A DNA stretch of 64,000 bases, from contig OZ022246.1 in assembly GCA_963978895.1 (NCBI GenBank), positions 24,392,026 through 24,456,025 of the forward strand. Reading direction: 5' to 3'. Shown piece by piece: positions 32,132-44,635 of this stretch. The position numbers and the translations under genes are program-made. Below the pieces are notes generated by a model. It saw only the letters and a program-made list of their open reading frames with translations. It did no database searches and was not told where the DNA came from. Position 1 is the stretch's first letter, and the number at the start of each line of letters is the position of its first letter. Origin of the DNA: Erpobdella octoculata (lineage: Eukaryota > Annelida > Clitellata > Hirudinida > Erpobdellidae).

Positions 32132-32723
32132 AATAAACACAGCCACCATTTAAGTTTTTTGTTTTTTCAAGGCCAAATTGTGCCGCGACAAATTAACCGT
32201 TGTGAATAATTTGTTCAATAAGACACAAACAGATCCGGTTTGTCTTAAACATAACCTGAGATGAATAGAAAAACCTTTTACGGAGGTTGCGAAGTCTAAA
32301 CGGTCATGCCCTGGCGACGATAAAAGAAGAACACACTACGTCACAGAGAAAGAGTGAAGGTGATTCATGTAATGAAAATAAGAGCCAAAGCAATCAAAGT
32401 TTTATTGAACCAACAACGTTTACAATGTTTGAATCAAATTTATTTTTCAGCCAACACAGTTTGTCAGTTAAAGTTTAATTTTTTTTATTCGATTTGAGTA
32501 TTGCTGAAAAAATGTTTGCTTGAAAAAACAAAAACGTATTTTTGAATAAAACCTCTTTGGAATTTGTTCCGGTTTTACTCAATTGGTTTTGTTAAACTTT
32601 ATGTTTTGTAAAAGCAAAATAAGAACAACTCCTGAATGAAAAATCAAAACAAGATTTTTTGTTAATAATTATTATTAATTCTATACTAATTATTTTTTTT
32701 ATTTATTATTTTACCACAGCAAA
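31257..32723. other. Intergenic, B1-B2 spacer
   Basis: Includes a (CT)n microsatellite at 32080-32130. A 63-codon plus-strand open frame at 32287-32478 has no recognisable domain and is not supported as a gene. Confidence 0.45.
32080..32130. repeat. (CT)n microsatellite
   Basis: About 25 CT units. Confidence 0.95.
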
Positions 32724-33912
32724 TTATTTAACCTTGAAAAACTTTTTTTTCTTGTAAATCAATATTGGAATAGGGAAAAATAGTATTGCAGACAAAATGC
32801 AAGCCACTAGGATGATTAAAATTCCTAAAGGAAAATCTGCTGTAAGTTTGTTGAAAACATTACAAAATTTTAATTGCTTACAAAACGGTCACAGTTTAAG
32901 AAGTTTTTTTTAACAAATTGCAACTTTTTTAAAACATCATCATTTCAGACAAAACATTGAAACTTGTATTAAACAAAGTAAACATTTTGAAATATAATTT
33001 ACCAAACTTTGATGGCTGATGATGAATTTCATTTGTCAGTTGTATTGCTTTTAATTTTAAAAAACAAAAACTATTTATTAAGTTTTATAACCTGAACAAT
33101 TTAAAAAAAAATAAACAAAAACCTACCACTTAAACTTCCAACACAATGTTCAGGATTTTTAAAAGTTCGATTGATGATATACAATGCTTCACCATCATAG
33201 ATAGTAAGATTTGGAAAATTATTAGCATCATAATACCAGCATCCAGCTTTCAAAGTTGTATCTTTCTCAACGGCAACACAGTTTTTTGATTCATCACTTT
33301 CGCATGTGTAAATACATTGAGTGGGAAACTTTTCTTTGGGGTAATCTTTTCCATCATTAAGCTTGGAGTTTTCATACACTGTCCAAGTGGCTAAACAATC
33401 TAATAACACAAAACTAAAAATCAAAGTTAATCAGTTACTATTATTTTTATACCTGTTTGATAAAAACAAACCCGTCATGCAAACAACTCCATAATTTAAA
33501 TTTTTTAACGCTAAACCAGAATGAGAGAATCCATAACTTTCAAATGTTTTTCTCGATACAGCTAAACAAAAGTTTAAATATTAAAAAAGTAAACTTTAAA
33601 AATGTCAAATAAAAACTTTTTCTCACAATTGTTGGATATTAAAATTTTATTTTCTTTAGAAAACGTAAAGTTTTTGAATTGCCTTGCTGCGTTGAAAATT
33701 TCAAAGTTGGTTATTTCTAGTAATCGACTTTTATTTTGAATTTTGGTACATGTTTCATCAGCTTCCTCTAAATTAGAGACTGTAACATTAGATCCGGGAG
33801 TAAATAAACAGTATGTTTTATAAGGATCACATTTTATTTGTAGGTTTTCAACTGATACGAACATAGAACGTAAATTCGACAAATGTGCTAATAATATTGC
33901 ATAGAATTTCAT
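32724..33912 (-). CDS. B2: type B receptor with very short basic tail
   Basis: Five exons: 33912-33627 (CTLD N-half; a GTGAGA donor is chosen because it gives phase 1), 33561-33472 (CTLD C-half, NYGVVCMTG), 33399-33127 (PAN-like: DCLATWTVYE, CESDESKNCVAVE, CWYYDAN, LYIINR, HCVGS), 33047-33003 (15-residue stalk) and 32839-32724 (TM plus stop). Total 810 nt, 269 aa. The TM FPLGILIILVACILSAILF continues in the same exon to IYKKKKFFKVK and a stop. There is no separate tail exon and no tyrosine motif. It could be a decoy or a receptor needing an adaptor, but its TM has no charged residue to pair with one. Confidence 0.82.
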
Positions 33913-34379
33913 GTTTTAATTAAATAAAACATTTAAATTAAAACTATTCAGATACAAAAATAGTTTTGAAAGTGTTAACGCTTCAAACAAAATCGATGTA
34001 TCTGACGAATCAAGAAAATGAGATTGTTGCTGAGTTCATACTGAAAACAGTAATTATAGACAGGACAGGTACCTACCTACCTACGTACTTAGGTTACTTT
34101 GAAATATTGAACGAGAGATTCCATGGTTAACGCCAATTAATTAAACGTTGAAAAACATAGAGGTGTAAAAAATATATGTTTTGTTATAACTCAAATTAAA
34201 CAAATATTATTAATAAATAATTAAATGAAAATACGGAAAAAAAGATAAGTGCTAAAAAATGTTGTTTAAATTATTTAGCTAAATTAAAATATCTGATAAG
34301 GAATATTATGAAATAATATTAATTAAATGATGATTTTTCAGCAAACACAGCACTGACAAAGAGAATGCACGTGGAAAAG
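33913..34379. other. Intergenic, no gene seen
   Basis: AT-rich spacer upstream of B2. Confidence 0.45.
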
Positions 34380-34840
34380 GTGTTAAGCTGATAAAAACAA
34401 GCGAACAACCGAATCCGAAATTTCTTTCCCAATCAATATGTGCTGCACACAGGGGCACTTATAACCGAAAATACCATCAAACCGGTTTTTCCAAGAACAT
34501 TATTGAAAGGTACAGTGAAAATTTATCCATAGTTATAATTAAAAAAATAGCTACAAAAAGAGCTACAAAATTTTCTGTTACTGTTTACCCAAATGATGAT
34601 GAAAATCGATCATTTAACAATGTGCATTTTAATCATAAAGCTCCTAATGGAGAATTAATCAACAGACCTTGGCTTGTTTATTCACTTAAATCAGACAAAG
34701 TATTTTGTTGTCGTTGTAAATTGTTTAGTAACATTATTTCTTGTTTAGTAAAAACTGACTTGAGACACATGAAATTAACTTTTAAAAAAACAAGAAATCA
34801 GAGCAGAGCACTACGATACATTTTGAAAAATGGATAGATT
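34380..34840 (+). mobile_element. hAT-type transposase N-terminal (TTF/ZMYM1-like zinc finger) fragment
   Basis: The plus strand around 34560-34840 reads NDDENRSFNNVHFNHK, PNGELINRPWLVYS and DKVFCCRCKLFSN. The NGxxxxRxWLVYS...VFCxxCKLF pattern is the TTF-type zinc finger seen in ZMYM1/hAT transposase-like proteins. The frame ends at 34835 and is broken upstream, with no catalytic DDE region nearby: a relic. Confidence 0.65.
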
Positions 34841-36484
34841 TGAAAAAAGACTTAGTACATCTCAAACTGTTGTCTTACTGAAAAAATGTATCAGTTTTCT
34901 AATTAAAATATGTTTAAAACCAATAAAATTTAAAAAAAAAGTTATTTTATTTGTAGTATTTATTGTTTTATGATTTAAAGTAATTTAAATTTTTTGCAAG
35001 CAATTTAAATGGCGCTTAATTTATTTTCGCACACATAAAATATGTTTCACAAGCCGGCTCTGTATACAATTTCATGTTTTGTTACATAAAACATTGAAAT
35101 AAAATTATTTATAAACAGAGAAAGTTTTTTTAAATTTTGAACAACCTCAAGGCATCTGACAAAACAAAAAAATTATGCTTGTGCTATGTTTTTTTAAAAT
35201 AGGTTTAAGTTTGTTGAAGCAGCCTGTATAAAATAATAACCTTTTTCCTGTCGTGGATCATAATTTGATTTTTTAACTGCTTTCTTCTTTTCTCCAGGCA
35301 TGGAACTAGCTTGCAAGAGCAAGGCGGAGTTGCTGCTATGTTTACAACAAAACATCAGCTATGGATGGATTACTCTTGAATTATTGGTGTGTAAGGAAAT
35401 CTTTTTTAAATAAGCCACTGCTTTTAAAATTCCAGCATAAATTCCAATTACAAATTGAATCAATGGTTGAAAATAAACGCAAATGTTTTTTGTCTTAAAG
35501 TTTTTTTTAATTGAATCCTGGATATCCATTTTGATCAATATGTTGCTGCTGTGCTGCCTGATGCATGCATAAGTACATGATTCATCACTGACACAGGTAA
35601 CCTTCAAAAAGTGACGAATCAGATTAGACCAAAACGTTCAAAGTTTAAAAAGACTTTAAATTGAATAATACATTAAAATCTTGTTTACACAATTTAAATG
35701 CATTTAATTTGTTCGAAAAATTTATAAACTTATACTAAGACACTGAAGAAAACAGATGATTATTTTACTGCCAATACAACATTAATAAAGGAAACCACGT
35801 GACAAATATGCTAAACTGGTAAATACAAACTAACACTGCTTTTAAAGAGAATCTGAAACTTCTTTATTGATCATTATGTGCTACCTGCACAGGTGAGTCA
35901 AAACAGGTGCATCAGAATTAAATGCGGACTTTTTATTATAATTAGGTGGAATTTACGAATTTGAACAACCATTTTGGAAATAACAGGCTACACATGTAAT
36001 GATTTGCTTATAGAAACCAACAAATATTATGTGCTATATAGCACATATAATTTTTTTTAAGTATACAAGTTCATACTTCATACTTAAAAATTACAAACAG
36101 TCAATAAAAGACAATCTAAAATTTTCAAGTATATGATATTTAAAAACCAAAACAAATAATATTTTAATTATTTTGTTTTAGGTTTGAACATTTAAAAAAC
36201 GTTTAACGTCGGCGTTGTGTTTAGAAAAGGAATGCCCAAATTATTAATCACGTTTTGATTTTAAAAACCACAACTTGTTTGCCAAGGTCACCATTTTAAA
36301 CAACAATGACATTAAAAACTATTAGAGTGCAAATGACTAAATGGTTTACAAATATGAATAAAAATTGTTGGAATAAATTAGGCTAGCTATACGAAACTTT
36401 CTTGTATATGATGTATTGTAAATGTATACTTGTATAGTGTATGATGTATTGTAAATTTATTGCATGCCGTTTTGTAGGTTCAAA
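34841..36484. other. B3 downstream spacer with repeats
   Basis: Contains a SINE copy (35235-35340) and, from about 35905, the 3' flank that is duplicated downstream of B5. An 82-codon minus frame at 35607-35359 shows no array-type domain and is not supported. Confidence 0.4.
35235..35340 (+). mobile_element. SINE body, copy 2
   Basis: TCCTGTCGTGGATCATAA through CAGGCATGGAACTAGCTTGC and GCAAGGCGGAGTT matches copies 1 and 3; the tRNA-like end is missing. Confidence 0.6.
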
Positions 36485-37822
36485 TCAGAGATGGCTTTCT
36501 TTTAGACTTGAATAAACTTGATTATTAGGAGCGTCATTGAGCCGAGCATAATGTTCATCAAGATTTTCAATGTTGTTGTATATATGAGGAAGTTGTTGTT
36601 GTAGTTCCTGGTGATGTTGTTGTTTTGCATTATGGCTGATTTCATCAACAACTGGCACTGGTGGAACCGCCAGTGTTTCACTTTAAAATAATTTACCATT
36701 TTTTAGTTTTTTCTACAAGTTTGAAGTACTGAAATTTAAAACATACCGTTTTTTAATATTTCTTTTGTGATTATTAATCAGCAAAGTTATTGTGACAGCA
36801 GCAAAACCAGCAGTAGTTACAGTGAGAACACCAATTATTATTATTAGTTTTGGCTCTATTATATTTTCATCTGATTTTTTATTTGTTGTTGGTTTTGAAT
36901 AAAGAAGTAGTTCTGTAAGTCATTAAAACAAGATGGCAAAACTTATCATCAACAAAATACACAATTTATTTTTAATTAAATACTAATCCTAACTGTTCCT
37001 AGATTTGTTTTATTTAATGTAGACCTGTTAAGTTTCCAATACAATTCTCAACTGTCTTCACGGTTCGATCGATGATGTAAAGTGCTTCACCATCAAATTC
37101 TGAAGTACCTGGTGGAGGATCATTAGCAGTGTACAGCCAACAATAAGAAGGTTTTTTCAACTTTGAATTTGATTCAACAGCGATGCAGTTTTTTGATGCT
37201 TCACACATGGAAGTACATTTTTCTTTGTTTTTATCAAAACTATTGTTGTAAACTGTCCATTGAGCTAAACAATCTTTTTCAAGTAAATTTTTATTTTAAA
37301 ATTTGTTTAAATGATCTAATATTTTTTTTGGAAAAATTAAAAAACAAAACCTGTCATGCAAATGAACTCGCATTTGTCAGTGCTGTTGCATTTATTTGTC
37401 AACGGTAAGCTGTTGAAAAGGGATTTTCTTATTTTAAAACCTGAATAACAAGTTTATTTACAAATACGTTTATCAACTGAAAGTTTATTTTTTATACGTT
37501 CATAACTCGATTAACATTTCAAACCAAATAACTCACTCATTTTGCCAAATAGAGCAACAATAGTTTTCGTGAACGGAACAATTTCACCAAAATTTTCAAA
37601 AGCTTCACCTATCTCCTGTGAGGATATATTCAACAATCTGCCACCATTGCTGGCATGTTTACAAAATTGTTGAGCTTCTTCAAGATTAGAAACAGTTACG
37701 TTTGGTCCAAATGAGAACAAACAAAATGTCTCAAAAGGATCACACCAATGATAAATTATTCCAGTTGCTGATGCAAACCACAAAATCAAAATGAATAATT
37801 TTTTAGTTAAAAAAACATTCAT
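35905..37822. repeat. Segmental duplication, copy 1 (B3 and 3' flank)
   Basis: Sequence from about 35905 (CAGGTGCATCAGAATTAAAT) through the whole of B3 recurs at about 41906-43842 (B5). The flank is nearly identical and exons differ by scattered substitutions. The offset is about 6.0 kb. Confidence 0.85.
36485..37822 (-). CDS. B3: type B receptor with three-tyrosine ITAM-like tail
   Basis: Five exons: 37822-37537 (MNVFLTKKLFILILWF signal; CTLD N-half HWCDPFETFCLFSFGPNVTV), 37440-37351 (CTLD C-half, CNSTDKCEFICMTG), 37273-37025 (PAN-like: DCLAQWTVYNN, CEASKNCIAVE, CWLYTAND, LYIIDR, NCIGN), 36912-36747 (stalk plus TM, LIIIIGVLTVTTAGFAAVTITLL) and 36680-36485 (tail). Total 987 nt, 328 aa. The tail reads IYNNIENLDEHYARL and then QVYSSLKESHL: YNNI-x6-YARL-x8-YSSL, two overlapping ITAM-type pairs sharing the middle tyrosine. 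The upstream part of the tail is Gln-rich. Confidence 0.85.
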
Positions 37823-39401
37823 TTTTTATTTTATTTTTTCAACATCAATAAATTTTTTTTCATTCCAATTTCTGATATTTTGAGTTTATTTACATTTATT
37901 CTGTTTCAACTGTTTAAAAATTTTTTAAACATTTAAAATATAAGAAAACGCTATTTTCTAAGTAATCCTTCAACAAAATGAAACGGCAACTTTAATTATT
38001 CTAACTTTAGTATCCGGTTTGTCTTTTAACATAAACTTTTTATTAATGTGTTGAGGTTTTCCTTTTAATTATTGCAGCAAAACTAATTATTCGTAATTCT
38101 ACCACTTGCAATATTTAATATTGTATTCAGTTTTATTAATTTTAGTAAAACTTTTTTGTTTCAGTTGTGATAATGTGCTATTCTCAAAAATATCATAAAG
38201 CAATATTTTTATGCATTTTCCCGACTAATTACACCATTGCCAGGTTTATCCTTGGTTGAACTATGCTTTGTTCAAGGCAACCAGTCCCAAGCCTAAAAAA
38301 AAGTCAAGAAACAACAAGAGCAAATTATGATCATCGAGATAAATTTTAGTATTATTTCCTATCTGCTGCTGTTTCAGCTAAATACTCCTGATGTAGATAA
38401 TTATGAACAATTCTTGAAAAACAGCTTTTAATAATTGTTGTTTCTGAACTTACATAATTGCCTGTACAGTAAAAATAAACAATTTTTATCAGCTAAATTG
38501 GCCAAAAAGAAAACAGGAAATAACAACTTTTTCAAACATTTATTTTACGTACAAAATTAACTTTTAAAACTTCAACTTGTTGGCGTAAAAGTTGAAACAA
38601 AACACAGAACAACTTGTCATTACGTCAATAAATTGTTTATTATATTATTAAACAAGTAACTCACATAACATAAGGTGTTTTAAGATTTTACAATTTGTGT
38701 GAAACACAGTTGTTTAATTAACGTCGGTTAATTTAATAAGTGGCACCCTAATGTTAAAGTAATGATTAAAAAAATAGTTATAATAATCTTTATCTGTTAG
38801 TCGTTTTTTGAATAATAGTTTTTTTCTTTACATTAGGTGTTTTAAGACTTTACAATTTTTATGAAACACAGTTGTTTAAATAACGTTTTTGGGTAAAGAT
38901 GACTGATTACGGCGGAACCAATCAAATAGAAAAGTTTTTATTCAAAATTTTAAGCTGATAATAAAATAATTGCCTTATAAAACATCTAGTAAGTTATGCA
39001 AAAAAAACACTGTTAACATTGGCAAATTATTTATGAACAAAAAAATTTTAAAAAACTGAAACATCAACATTTTAACAAAAACAAACATTCTAATTTAATC
39101 AATAATTTAGTAAAATATTTCAATTAAAATAATCTAATTTGAAAACAAGTTAAATTATTGAGAACAAAATCAATGTTATTGAAAATTTAATTAAATTGAA
39201 TTTTAATTCTAAAAATAAAATTTAATCACTTGTTTACATGTTTTCTTAGATAAATTTAAATAAAACCAAAAAACAAATGATAAATCACATATTCAGGTTT
39301 TATAATCACCTATATATTAGCTTTTCAAAACTAATGTTTTCAGAAATTAATGAAAACTGAATAAATAAATTGTTATCTGTTTCACATTTATAAATTGTTG
39401 C
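37823..39401. other. Intergenic, B3-B4 spacer
   Basis: AT-rich. A stretch at about 38080-38400 (TTGCAGGTTTATCC-type motifs) recurs upstream of B5 near 44080-44400, so the segmental duplication extends 5' of the genes with lower identity. No gene seen. Confidence 0.45.
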
Positions 39402-40751
39402 TTATGAAATGACTTCTGAAAGACTCAAATATTCATGATTGCCATTCACATTTCTAAGACTCATGTACTCCAAGTTAGCGTTATCTATGTTGTGGTCCAT
39501 TTCAATGTAACCAGCATTGTTGGGTACTTCTCTATCAGTTTCGGTTGCATCTTGCACCCTTTTTATTTACGCAATACAATGAAACAATTTTTAATTTTTA
39601 ATAACAAAAATGATTTTTATTAATAAAGTTTAAGATATTCTGACTACTAACGCATACCTAGCTGTTAGCTTCAATCTATTTTTGGTTGTACAAACTATAA
39701 TGCCGATTGTTATCGTTGTAAAGGCTATGAAAATGGCAGCTGCTGCTAGAAAAATTGCAGAAAAAACTAATTATTAAAAATATATATGATGAATATTTGT
39801 TAAAAAAAATTTGCAAAAAACGTCTTACATGTTAACCTCTACCAATGTAAATGTGTTTTCAGTAATCTTGTACTGACTTCAAAATTATTAAAATACTTGA
39901 AACAATTTCATTTTTTTTAAATATTAAATTATGAAATACATACCTATTTATTTTTACTGCAAGTTTCAACAGTTTTATTTCTACAATGTATGAAATAAAT
40001 AATTCCTTTGTCGTCATCAACGAGGTTTACATTTTGAGATCCGTAAGAAGAAATCCAACAATGTGAGTTTAAAGTTGTTTTAAAATGAACAGCAACACAT
40101 TGTAATGTTCTGTTTGTTTCACATTCATTCAAGCAGTCTGGTTTGGTTTTATAAATCTCACGTTGTGCCATAGATAATCCTTTTTTTTCAGTGATATTCC
40201 ATTTTGCACGACATTCTGTTTGTACACAAAAATGTCTCTATGTGTAAATAATTTTAGTAAGGAATAGATCATGATTTAACTAACCAATCTTACAAATTAC
40301 TCCATAATTATTGTCAGTTAAACTCTTGTTGTTACATTTGATTTTTTTCTTTTTTTGATTTTCGATATCTGAAATGTTTTATCAGTGCATAAAAGTAAAT
40401 ATTTAAAGAAATAAATTAGTATAAACAGATATTGAAAAAGACATTACTTTGTTCCAACCAACATTGTTCATCATGTATATCAGTATTAAGTATTATTTTT
40501 CTACTATCTGAGTTAGAACAATTTATAAACTCTTTATTTGACGAAGCAAACTTTTTGCTCTCTAGATATCCGATTGGTTCACTGCCACTTTTGGCTTCCG
40601 TACAAAGTTGATGGGCTTCTACAAGACTGGAAACATTTACGTTGGAACCCAATGAAAATAAACAAAATGTCTCGTAAGGATGACACCACTGACACAAATA
40701 TTTACCAAAAGAAAGTTGAAAGAGTTGAAACAATATGAGTTCTGAGAGCAT
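39402..40751 (-). CDS. B4: type B receptor with canonical ITAM-like tail
   Basis: Five exons: 40751-40448 (CTLD N-half, WCHPYETFCLFSLGSNVNV), 40368-40285 (NNYGVICKIG), 40215-39958 (PAN-like: ECRAKW, CLNECETNRTLQCVAV, CWIS, IYFIH), 39766-39658 (TM, AAIFIAFTTITIGIIVCTT) and 39558-39402 (tail). Total 912 nt, 303 aa. The PAN exon has an in-frame TAG just before the donor position used in B1, but an earlier phase-1 donor (A|GTAAAA after the last Cys codon) avoids it, and I chose that. The tail has LEYMSLRNVNGNHEYLSL: YMSL, eight residues, YLSL, an exact match to Yxx[LI]-x(6-8)-Yxx[LI]. It is the closest paralog of B1. Confidence 0.8.
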
Positions 40752-41728
40752 TATCGTTCGCTTTAACGCAACAAGTTTCAGCTGAATTTACAATATTTTG
40801 ATAACTTTTTAATTATATGGAGTGTGAAAGCGGAAGTTTAATTAATAATGCTCACATGATCTTCTTCTTCTTCTTCCTAAGCTATTAATTTGTTCAATGA
40901 ACGACAGTATTGCTAACTATTAGCTTCAATAATTTACTTGCATTAAATAATTTATAAACACATCATAACCCCTACAAACTAAACAACCTAAAAGCCATGT
41001 TACTAAAATCAAATTATCAGATATTATCCAGAAATAAAAAGACTAGAAACACAACAATAAAAGTTGAACAAATAATAAAAAAGTTGAATAAACAAGAAAT
41101 GATCTTGAAATACAGTTATAATGCATTTTATCAGCAGCAGTCTTATTTAGGAGTGCAAGACGCTGACAAAATTCAGTTTTTGGACAAAATTTTAAATTAA
41201 GATTGAATTGTTACTTTTATGTAATGTTTAACATATTTTCATTACAGTCTCCAGATGACTAAAAATAGTTTCTAATGAGTCTCTCCGTGGTGTAGCAATT
41301 GAAAATGCAAGTTATATCATATTATTCTAATCTCTTTGATGTAAAAAACCATCAGTCGATTTTGTTTTATTTCAAATACTGTAATTTGACAAACAATAAC
41401 GATGAATTAATTTTAAAAATCACTGAAAACGGTCACGGAAAGACATCAAGACATAGCATTGCATATAAATACTATTATATTAGATCTAGTAGAAGTTATG
41501 AATGAGTGAAAAGGTGTTATTAGTTGATACTTGGAAATTAAGAAAAGAAATTTTTTTATTAAACTAAAAAAAATATTTTTTGTTCCTTCATTTTCTCAGT
41601 GCATTAAAAATACAACAATGATTTGTTAGACAAAACCACGTGACACTAGGAATGTAATTTAAAACAGTAAATCACAAAAAAAAATTGCATATCAAATAAA
41701 GAAATTCTTTTCAACCGCCATTTTTTAC
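40752..41728. other. Intergenic, B4-B5 spacer
   Basis: Short (CTT)n at about 40861-40877. Plus-strand open frames at 40997-41200 and 41299-41505 have AT-driven codon use and no recognisable domain. Confidence 0.4.
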
Positions 41729-41792
41729 TTATAATTCACAGTCTTTCTCTTCTTCGTCGATTATAAAACATCGGTCATCCGGTCTCCTTCGT
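41729..41792 (-). other. Orphan exon-like segment downstream of B5
   Basis: A polypyrimidine/AG acceptor (TTTTCCAG) is followed on the minus strand by 21 codons reading RRRPDDRCFIIDEEEKDCEL and a stop. Entering phase (1 nt after AG) matches the phase-2 TM-tail intron of the array, so it could serve as an alternative tail exon for B5 or be a relic. Coding status is uncertain. Confidence 0.25.
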
Positions 41793-41905
41793 CTGGAAAA
41801 ATAATGGAAAAATTATTGAAAAAATTTAAAAAACACCAACATTTTGAAACACTCCAGCCTAACTTACATTTCTGGAAAGTAACTGTAACTGCAGAAGAAA
41901 ATACA

Positions 41906-43842
41906 GGTGCATCAGAATAAAATGCGGACTTTTTATTATAATTAGGTGGAATTTACGAATGTGATCAACCATTTTGGAAATAACAGGTTACACATGTAAT
42001 GATTTGCTCATAGAAACCAACAAATAGTATGTGCTATATAGCACATATTATTTTTTTAAATATACAAGTTCATACTTCATAAAAATAAATTAAAAACAAA
42101 ATAAACCACTTTTTTAAATCTTGTTTAAAACAGTCAATGAAAGACAATAAAAAATTTTCAAGTATATGATAATTAAAAACTAAAACAAGTAATATTTTAG
42201 TTATTTCGTTTAAAGTTTGAACATTTAAAAAACGTTTAACGTCGGCGTTGTGTTCAGAAAAGAAATGCCCAAATTATTAATCACGTTTTGATTTTAAAAA
42301 CCACAACTTGTTTGCCAAGGTCACCATTTTAAACAACAATGACATTAAAAACTATTAGAGTGCAAATGACTAAATGGTTTACAAATATGAATAAAAATTG
42401 TTGGAATAAATTAGGCTAGCTATACGAAACTTTCTTGTATATGATGTATTGTAAATGTATACTTGTATAGTGTATGATGTATTGTAAATTTATTGCATGC
42501 CGTTTTGTAGGTTCAAATCAGAGATGGTTTCCTTTTAGATTTGAATAAACTTGATTATTAGGAGCGTCATTGAGTCGAGCATAATGTTCATCAAGATTTT
42601 CAATGTTGTTGTATATATGAAGAAGCTGTTGTTGTAGTTCCTGGTGAAGTTGTTGTTTTGCATTATGGCTGATTTCATCAACAACTGGCACTGGTGGAGA
42701 CGCCGGTGTTTCACTTTAAAATAATTTACAATTCTTTAGCCTTTTCTACAAGTTTGAAGTACTGAAATTTAAAACATACCGTTTTTTAATGTTTCTTTTG
42801 TGATTATTAATCAGCAAAGTTATTGTGACAGCAGCAAAACCAATAGAAGTAACAGTGAGAGCCCCAATTATTATTAGTTTTGGCTCAAATAAGTTTTCAT
42901 CTGATTTTTTGCTTGTTGTTGGTTTTGAATAAAGAAGTGGTTCTGTAAGTCATTAAAAAAAGATGGCCTAACTTATCATCAACAAAATTAAAAAAAAATT
43001 TAATTAAATACTTATCCTAACTGTTCCTAGATTTGTTTTATTTAATGTAAACCTGTTAAGTTTCCAATACAATTCTCAACTGTCTTCACGGTTCGATTGA
43101 TAATGTACAGTGCTTCACCATCAAATTCTGAAGTATCTGGTAGAAAATCATTAGCAGTGTACAGCCAACAATAAAAAGAATGTTTTTTCAACTTTGAATT
43201 TGATTCAACAGCAGTGCAGTTTTTTGTTGTCTCACACATGGAAGTACATTCTTCTTTGTTTTCATCAAAACTATTGTTGTAAATTGTCCAATGAGCTAAA
43301 CAATCTATTCAAATAATTTTTTATTTTAAAAGTTTATTTTAAAATTATCTAATAAATTGTTTAGAAAAATTGAAAAAACACAAACCTGTCATGCAGATGA
43401 ATTCGCATTTGTCAGTGCTGTTGCATTTATTTGTCAGTTGTGGAATGTTATAAAGTGATTTTTTTGCTACAAAACCTATATAAAAAATTCATTCATGAAT
43501 ACGTTTTTCAATTGAAACACTATTTACAATTAAAACCAAATTACTCATTTCTTTGGTAATTAGAGCAAAGATTTGTTTCGAGAACGTAACGATTTTAATA
43601 AACTTTTTTGCCGCCATTGCTGTTCCTATCGAATTTATATTCAACAATCTGCCACCATTTCCGACATGCTCACAAAATTGTTGAGCTTCTTCAAGATTAG
43701 AAACAGTTACGTTTGGTCCAAATGAGAACAAGCAGTAAGTATCGTAAGGATCACACTGATGATAAAATTTTCCAACTGCTGATGAAAACCACAAAATCAA
43801 AAGGAAAATATTTGTAGGTAAAAAAGCATTCATTTTCAACAT
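41906..43842. repeat. Segmental duplication, copy 2 (B5 and 3' flank)
   Basis: Counterpart of 35905-37822. Its 3' boundary, near 41906, lies just inside a spacer unrelated to that of copy 1. Confidence 0.85.
42518..43842 (-). CDS. B5: type B receptor, near-duplicate of B3
   Basis: Five exons: 43842-43545, 43475-43386, 43304-43053, 42942-42780, 42713-42518; 999 nt, 332 aa. By alignment to B3 the second Met (at 43833, MNAFLPTNIF) may be the true start. Domains are as in B3: CTLD N-half (QCDPYDTYCLFSFGPNVTV), CTLD C-half (CEFICMTG), PAN-like (DCLAHWTIYN, CETTKNCTAVE, LYIINR, NCIGN), TM and tail. The tail keeps YNNI-x6-YARL-x8-YSNL. Most differences from B3 fall in the CTLD N-half (for example EAFENFGEIVPF against AMAAKKFIKIVTF), while the TM and tail are nearly unchanged, which suggests ectodomain diversification under tail constraint. 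Confidence 0.85.
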
Positions 43843-44428
43843 CAGTTTATTTTATATGTATATTTTGATTATACTGATATTTATTCACATTTAATTTTTT
43901 TCTGCGGTTTCAAAACTCAAACATTGAAAATTGCAAAAAATGCTATTTTCTAAATAATCCTCCAACAAAATGAAACAGCAAATATAATTATTCTAACCTT
44001 CGTATCCGTTTTGATTTTTAATATAAACTGTTTATTAGTGTTGGGTTTTTTTTTAATTACTGCAGAACAATTATTTAACTAATTCTTATTCTAACACTTG
44101 CAGTTTTTAATATTGTAATTATTATTTTTTTAATTTTAGTAAGAAATGTTTTTGTTTCAGTTGTGAGGCTGTGCTGTTTTCAAAAACATTTTGAATCGAG
44201 ACTTTTCAGCATCTTTTCCAGAATAATTTCAGTATCACTAGGTTTATCCTAGATTGAACTCTGCAGTCAAGAAGCCTAAAAAAAAAGTCAAGAAACAACA
44301 AGACCAAATTATGATATTCGAGATGAAACGTTTTAGTGTTATTTTCAATCTACTGCTATTTCAGTCTAAATACCCCTGGCGTAGAATATTATAAACAACT
44401 CCTGACAAAACAATTTTTAATAATTGTT

Positions 44429-44635
44429 GTTTTTTTTTTTTTTTTTTTTTATAATAGTTTATAGTCCTTTACACCAAGTGTTTTAAGACTGAAACGGCTG
44501 TGTCAGAAGCACCTAAGTAATCAGAAGCACTTCCAGTCATGGATCATAATTTGATCCTTTTAACTTTTCCCTCCTCCTTTCTCCAGGCTTGGGACTGGCT
44601 TGCAAAAGCAAGGCGGAGTTCAAATTGTTGTTTCT
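44429..44635 (+). mobile_element. SINE, copy 3, with poly(T) head
   Basis: A run of about 20 T is followed by ATAATAGTTTATAGTCC, then CCAGTCATGGATCATAATTT, CAGGCTTGGGACTGGCTTGC and GCAAGGCGGAGTTC. Same family as 30258-30475 (which is minus) and 35235-35340. Confidence 0.65.

Noticed and set aside
32287..32478. 63-codon plus-strand frame as a gene
   Set aside because: No domain, no flanking splice pattern and no homologous copy elsewhere in the array.
35359..35607. 82-codon minus frame as a PAN-type exon
   Set aside because: Cysteine spacing does not match the array PAN exons, and no neighbouring exons were found.
39945..39958. In-frame TAG in the B4 PAN exon taken as inactivation
   Set aside because: A phase-1 donor (A|GTAAAA) lies upstream of the stop and keeps the frame with the TM exon.
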